64,000 bases of DNA from Thiospirochaeta perfilievii. Lineage in GTDB: Bacteria > Spirochaetota > Spirochaetia > DSM-2461. Of this stretch, positions 59,959 through 64,000 are shown one piece after another. Location of the stretch: positions 2,852,001 through 2,916,000 of the forward strand of contig NZ_CP035807.1 in NCBI RefSeq assembly GCF_008329945.1, given 5' to 3'. The notes under the pieces are model-generated. The model was not told the origin of the DNA and did no database searches. It worked only from the letters and a program-made list of their open reading frames with translations. The position numbers were made by a program, and so were the translations under genes. How positions within the stretch are numbered: the first letter of the stretch is position 1; each line of letters begins with the position of its first letter.

Positions 59959-61814
59959 AAAGATTTTTAACAATTATACTCTTAACACTTAGTCTTAATA
60001 TTTATTCACAAAGCCACCTTTCTATTGATATTAATGACCCAGTATATCTACTTTTAGAAACATCAGAAAAAAGGGGTGTATTAAACTTTCTACCCCTATC
60101 TAAACCCTATGCTAAATCCTATGTAATTAAACTTCTAAATCAGATTAATTTACATAGGGATCAATTTTCCCAGGGGGAATTAGATGTCCTAGACTACTAT
60201 TTAGCCGAGTTCGGTGAAAATAGTAAAAAAAACCTGCTAAGTTGGAATAGTAAGGGGGATGGTAACATTCCAGGGTTAGATAACTTCTCTGTTGGTACAA
60301 TTGTATCAGGTAATTATAGAAGTAACTTAAATAATAGTAAAAGTCCAAATATATATAACGGTTTTTCTATGTTTTTTAAGGGTGATATAGGTTCATCAGC
60401 CTCCTATTTTGGACAGTTTGGATTTTCGGTGGATAAGATATCCCCAGATCTATTTTATAATAATATCTCCCTCTGGTTATATAGCCAGGAGAATGACACC
60501 CATGGTAATGAGTATAAATACTACATCTCTGGTGGTAAGGTAAACTTTTACTCAGGGGATAATAATGATTTTGTATATCCTGGAACCTACGCTCCCTATC
60601 AGTTTGATAGTAGTGCATGGTCTGGACACCATACTCTTTTAAGTGCCGGGTTAATTGATGGTGTTTCCAATGAGTATTCCTATGGTTTAAATACTAAGGA
60701 TGAGATATCAGTACAGTTATATGATAATAATTTAAGCCTAAGAATGGGAACAATAAAGAGAGAGTGGGGGCATGGTGATGGTTCATTATACCTATCTGGT
60801 ACTTCAGTTCCCTTTGAGGGAATCGACTTTAATATTAAACCATCTAAGTGGTTTGAATACTCCTTTGTTGTAGGATCTTTAGGTAATTGGTTTGTTGATA
60901 CATGGATAGATAATAGTGTATCTAACCCTGAGTTTTTCTCAGAACAGAAGATGATATCTCTACAGCAGTTTTCTCTAATATATAATTGGGGTTCTTTATC
61001 CCTAGGTAGTTCTGCTATTTGGGGTAAGAGGTTCGAGTTAGCCTATCTATCCCCACTTTTAATGCCTTTTATGAGCCAGGAGTATAATGGTGACTTTGAT
61101 AATGTTAATATATTTGGTGGAGCAGAGGTTAAGGTTCCTTACTTAGGAAATATATATTTATCAATATTTTTAGATGAGACAAGTCTATCAAAGTTTAGTG
61201 AGATTTTTACTTATGCTAGAAATATGTACGCCTACCAAGGTGGTTTACAAAGATCCCTAGCCCTACTTCCATTTGGACAGTTAACCCTACAGTATACTAA
61301 GGTAAATCCCTTTGTTTATTCCCACTATGCAGAGGGTAACTACCCCCAGTATAATGTTCCTGTAAGTATGACATATACACATGGTGGACAAAATTTAGGT
61401 TACTTTATACCTCCAAATAGTGATGAAATATTATTAAAATATCAGGGTTTTCCTAGGCCAAACCTACTATTTACAGGGTCCTACCAACTAATAAGACATG
61501 GAACTAACGAAGTAGTTTATGATGAAGCTGGAGACCCAATCGCTTTTGGGCAGATATTTGGAGATATTTATATTCCCTTTAATTACAAAGAAGTTGATAG
61601 CTACCCGTTAAAGGACTTTTTAAATGATGGTATTTACGACTGGTCAAATATTATAAGTTTAAAGGCTGAATACTCCCTTAGTAATAGACCTGTTAAAATT
61701 GGTTTAGAGTATATATTCTCTAGTACATTCTGGGTTTTAAATGGAAGGGATATAACAGTTCCTGATACTATTTATCAGAATATTTTAGCTTTAACTTTTA
61801 GTATAAATAAGTAG
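59955..61814 (+). CDS. wzi: capsule assembly Wzi-family outer-membrane protein
   Basis: A 619-residue protein with a signal peptide (MKRFLTIILLTLSLNIYS) and many alternating strands ending in aromatic residues, as expected for an outer-membrane beta-barrel. The central part (RMGTIKREWGHGDGSLYLSG, WGSLSLGSSAIWGKRFELAY) fits PF14052, whose E. coli member Wzi anchors capsule at the cell surface. The ATG overlaps the wbpE stop (ATGA), linking surface attachment to sugar synthesis. It is longer than E. coli Wzi (about 480). Confidence 0.78.
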   Translation: MKRFLTIILLTLSLNIYSQSHLSIDINDPVYLLLETSEKRGVLNFLPLSKPYAKSYVIKLLNQINLHRDQFSQGELDVLDYYLAEFGENSKKNLLSWNSKGDGNIPGLDNFSVGTIVSGNYRSNLNNSKSPNIYNGFSMFFKGDIGSSASYFGQFGFSVDKISPDLFYNNISLWLYSQENDTHGNEYKYYISGGKVNFYSGDNNDFVYPGTYAPYQFDSSAWSGHHTLLSAGLIDGVSNEYSYGLNTKDEISVQLYDNNLSLRMGTIKREWGHGDGSLYLSGTSVPFEGIDFNIKPSKWFEYSFVVGSLGNWFVDTWIDNSVSNPEFFSEQKMISLQQFSLIYNWGSLSLGSSAIWGKRFELAYLSPLLMPFMSQEYNGDFDNVNIFGGAEVKVPYLGNIYLSIFLDETSLSKFSEIFTYARNMYAYQGGLQRSLALLPFGQLTLQYTKVNPFVYSHYAEGNYPQYNVPVSMTYTHGGQNLGYFIPPNSDEILLKYQGFPRPNLLFTGSYQLIRHGTNEVVYDEAGDPIAFGQIFGDIYIPFNYKEVDSYPLKDFLNDGIYDWSNIISLKAEYSLSNRPVKIGLEYIFSSTFWVLNGRDITVPDTIYQNILALTFSINK

Positions 61815-61821
61815 GGCCTAG

Positions 61822-63138
61822 GTGAGAAAAATACTCTTTGTAGCTATATTTTTAGTTACTGGTTTTATCTATGCAGATCTACACTTTGATCTATCTCCAA
61901 ATATTCTTCTAGGTAGTAGTGATGTTGTAGATACACCCACACTTTTGGAATTTTATGACTGGTTAGATAGACCATCCTACTCAAAACTCTATCTTGACCT
62001 TGGTGATGATATTTTTAAAATTTTTTTTCAGTTGGAACTAAAGTCAGATTTAAAGTCAAACTTTAGTATAGATCCAAACTACCCGGAAGTAGGATATGGA
62101 GAGTTTAATTTTGATATTTTTAAGCTATCTATAGGTAGAAGGAAACTAGCTACAGGGCCTGGTTTTTACGGGTTAAATATTGCCCAGCAGGCTCCCTATT
62201 TTGACCATATTTGGTTTGAAGCTGGTAAACCTGAAGTAGGTAGATGGAGGTATTATTTTACCACTATTACTACGGATAACTTAGCTACTGGGCAGATATC
62301 TGAAAAAGAAGATCCATATAAAACATATATTTCCCACTCTTTTAGTTATGTTTGGGATAATTTTATTTTAAATATTATAGATAGTAGCCTAATTTATGGA
62401 CGAGTTCCTGATCTACAAGAAGCTGCACCATTTATTCATTACCACGGTCTCTACCAAAGGGGACAAAACGTAATTTTGGATATTAATTTTGACTGGTTGG
62501 TAAATAGTAGATTAAGACTCTATGGAGAGGCTCTTATAGACGAGTTCCAGTTAAGTATAGAGAGTAGTGATAGTAACCCGGGAGCTATGGGTTTTATTTT
62601 AGGTTCCCAATTTAAAATAAAAGATGGTAGAGGGGCAAAAAAAATACTAAATACCTCTAAGGATCACCTATTAAGAACAGAAAATTTTATTTTTGATAGT
62701 GGTCTATATATTAGTTTTGAATCGATGTTTACAACAAAGTATTTATATAATAGGGATGTGGAACTAGGTAAAATAACAAACCCTATACTATATATGTGGG
62801 ATAATGACTCTGTAATATTTAATACATACTTTGGTGCTGCCTATGGTCCAGATGCTCTTGTAAACAGGTTAGGTCTAACATATAACGTAGATCCATTTAA
62901 GATGGATTTAACCTTTGAATCCTTTAGTTTTGGAGGATTTGGGATTAATGGTAGTTTTGACCCTCCCTACAACAACTGGTTATCAATTACATCCCTTACT
63001 AATTCTAATTTTAGGATAGCCTTAAATTTAGAATGGATATATAATAGCAATCAAACTTTCTATAGCAATATCAAATATGATTTTGGTTTGTTCAATAACC
63101 TTCAGTTTTTATTAGGTTGGGGTATGAAGTTATTTTAG
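61822..63138 (+). CDS. outer-membrane beta-barrel protein of the capsule cluster
   Basis: A 438-residue protein with a GTG start and a signal peptide (MRKILFVAIFLVTGFIYA). Strand-rich repeats such as YGEFNFDIFKLSIGRRKLAT and the C-terminal LQFLLGWGMKLF with a terminal aromatic residue are typical of spirochaete or proteobacterial barrels. It follows the Wzi-like gene by 7 bp. It may be a second surface-anchoring protein or a capsule-related porin; I do not recognise a family. Confidence 0.65.
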   Translation: MRKILFVAIFLVTGFIYADLHFDLSPNILLGSSDVVDTPTLLEFYDWLDRPSYSKLYLDLGDDIFKIFFQLELKSDLKSNFSIDPNYPEVGYGEFNFDIFKLSIGRRKLATGPGFYGLNIAQQAPYFDHIWFEAGKPEVGRWRYYFTTITTDNLATGQISEKEDPYKTYISHSFSYVWDNFILNIIDSSLIYGRVPDLQEAAPFIHYHGLYQRGQNVILDINFDWLVNSRLRLYGEALIDEFQLSIESSDSNPGAMGFILGSQFKIKDGRGAKKILNTSKDHLLRTENFIFDSGLYISFESMFTTKYLYNRDVELGKITNPILYMWDNDSVIFNTYFGAAYGPDALVNRLGLTYNVDPFKMDLTFESFSFGGFGINGSFDPPYNNWLSITSLTNSNFRIALNLEWIYNSNQTFYSNIKYDFGLFNNLQFLLGWGMKLF

Positions 63139-63147
63139 GAGGTCGAT

Positions 63148-64000
63148 TTGCTTAGAGAGCATCATAAATTATTAACTTTTATTCGGGTTTTTTTAGACGT
63201 TTCAATATCAATTAGCTCATGGCTAATTTCATACTTTATTAGGTTTAAAATTATTGGTGGTGGACAGCCGGATCTAGGAACATTTTATATTAAATTATCC
63301 CCTTTTGTAGCTTTAGCCACCATATATTTCCTATATAGAAAAGGTTTATATGGTCCTCAAAGATTTATAACCTGGCAAAGAGAGTTATTTAATACCTTTA
63401 TGGCTTCCATATCTGCCTTTGGTGTTATTGTCTTATTCTCCTATTTTATAATGAATGTAATACTCTCAAGATTAACAATATCTATATTTTTAATTATCTC
63501 CACAACCTTATTATTAATTATGAGAATAATTATTAGAAATACCATTCAAATGTTTAGAAGAAAGGGACAGAATTTAAGGTATGTTTTAGTAATTGGTTTA
63601 GGGGAAAAACTAGAGGAATATTTAAGTAAAATAGAGAAATATAAGGAGATGGGAGTAGTTGTTAGTTCTATAATAAACCCAATAGAGGAGGGTTTTGATA
63701 TTAGCCAGCTACTTCAAGAGCAATCTGTTGATCAGATTGTTATCTCAATACCCGAGGGGTATGAGTTATTAGAAACAGAGATTTTAAAGGCCTGTTCTAA
63801 CCAACTTATACCTGTTGTTATTATTGCAAATATACCATACTCTTTTATCGGTTCAAATATTTTAGATTTTAAGGGTATACCTGTATTGGAGTTTAACTCT
63901 CCAAGTATCGGCTTTAGTAGTAGAACAATAAAACGAACTGTGGATATTTTTGGTAGCCTGTTTGGTTTAATTGTATTATCCCCTATATTTCTAATTTTAT
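63148..64000 (+). CDS. polyprenyl-phosphate sugar phosphotransferase (WcaJ/WbaP-like), 3' end outside window
   Basis: The TTG start at 63148 has a strong AGGAGG 5 nt upstream. The N-terminal part has four to five membrane segments (FIRVFLDVSISISSWLISYF and later helices to about residue 125). A CoA-binding-like Rossmann domain follows (RYVLVIGLGEKLEEYL, VDQIVISIPEG). The last visible residues RTVDIFGSLFGLIVLSPIFL are the first membrane hairpin of the catalytic bacterial sugar transferase domain (PF02397). It would start repeat-unit synthesis on undecaprenyl phosphate. The catalytic half lies beyond the window. Confidence 0.88.
   Translation, partial: MLREHHKLLTFIRVFLDVSISISSWLISYFIRFKIIGGGQPDLGTFYIKLSPFVALATIYFLYRKGLYGPQRFITWQRELFNTFMASISAFGVIVLFSYFIMNVILSRLTISIFLIISTTLLLIMRIIIRNTIQMFRRKGQNLRYVLVIGLGEKLEEYLSKIEKYKEMGVVVSSIINPIEEGFDISQLLQEQSVDQIVISIPEGYELLETEILKACSNQLIPVVIIANIPYSFIGSNILDFKGIPVLEFNSPSIGFSSRTIKRTVDIFGSLFGLIVLSPIFLIL

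Overview
The window is strongly AT-rich chromosomal DNA. The expansions of Rpn-type and AAA/PD-(D/E)XK nucleases next to a Wzi-type capsule locus suggest a free-living Spirochaetota bacterium (Spirochaetaceae-like). That assignment is inference from gene content only; there is no rRNA gene to confirm it. No tRNA, rRNA or CRISPR array was seen.

Layout. (1) 1-2.4 kb: degraded accessory DNA (tail of an Rpn nuclease, a DarG antitoxin fossil, an Rpn fossil, palindromic repeats) around a winged-helix regulator at 1113-1649. (2) 2.4-21.5 kb: a collinear, tightly packed polysaccharide operon behind a good promoter at 2440-2469. It encodes glycosyltransferases, a Wzx flippase, a Wzy polymerase, the UDP-L-FucNAc pathway (fnlABC), the dTDP-L-rhamnose pathway (rfbACDB) and the complete UDP-ManNAc(3NAc)A pathway (wbpB, A, I, E, D). 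(3) 21.5-49.9 kb: an accessory island. It holds Rpn nucleases preceded by a repeated promoter/leader cassette, several HepT/MNT-superfamily modules, RelBE, GNAT-type and HipAB toxin-antitoxin modules, RhuM, and three near-full AAA-ATPase/PD-(D/E)XK genes. An IS3 element and an IS66 element (with an 8-bp target duplication) each split an antitoxin-type gene, and a group II intron 3' end is also present. Many short fossils of rfb, manC, hipA, MCP and Rpn genes lie between them. (4) 49.9-64 kb: a chemoreceptor, a broken manC, wecA on the minus strand, a secreted protein of unknown function, a second wbpBAIE set without wbpD, two outer-membrane capsule proteins (one Wzi-like) and the start of a polyprenyl-phosphate sugar transferase that runs off the end.

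Function. Regions 2 and 4 together describe a Wzx/Wzy-type surface polysaccharide. WecA and the final sugar transferase would prime undecaprenyl phosphate. The nucleotide sugars UDP-FucNAc, dTDP-Rha and UDP-ManNAc(3NAc)A are made locally and used by four glycosyltransferases. Wzx and Wzy would flip and polymerise the units, and the Wzi-like proteins would hold the polymer at the surface.

Main points for a second look. AAA/PD-(D/E)XK genes are repeatedly linked to HepT/MNT pairs, twice through overlapping start and stop codons. Seven copies of a promoter put the -10 box only 5-6 nt from the ATG, so leaderless transcripts are likely. Short palindromic elements are inserted in frame inside coding sequences. 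Nine separate reading-frame breaks are each repaired by adding one base to a homopolymer, so many apparent pseudogenes may be assembly errors.
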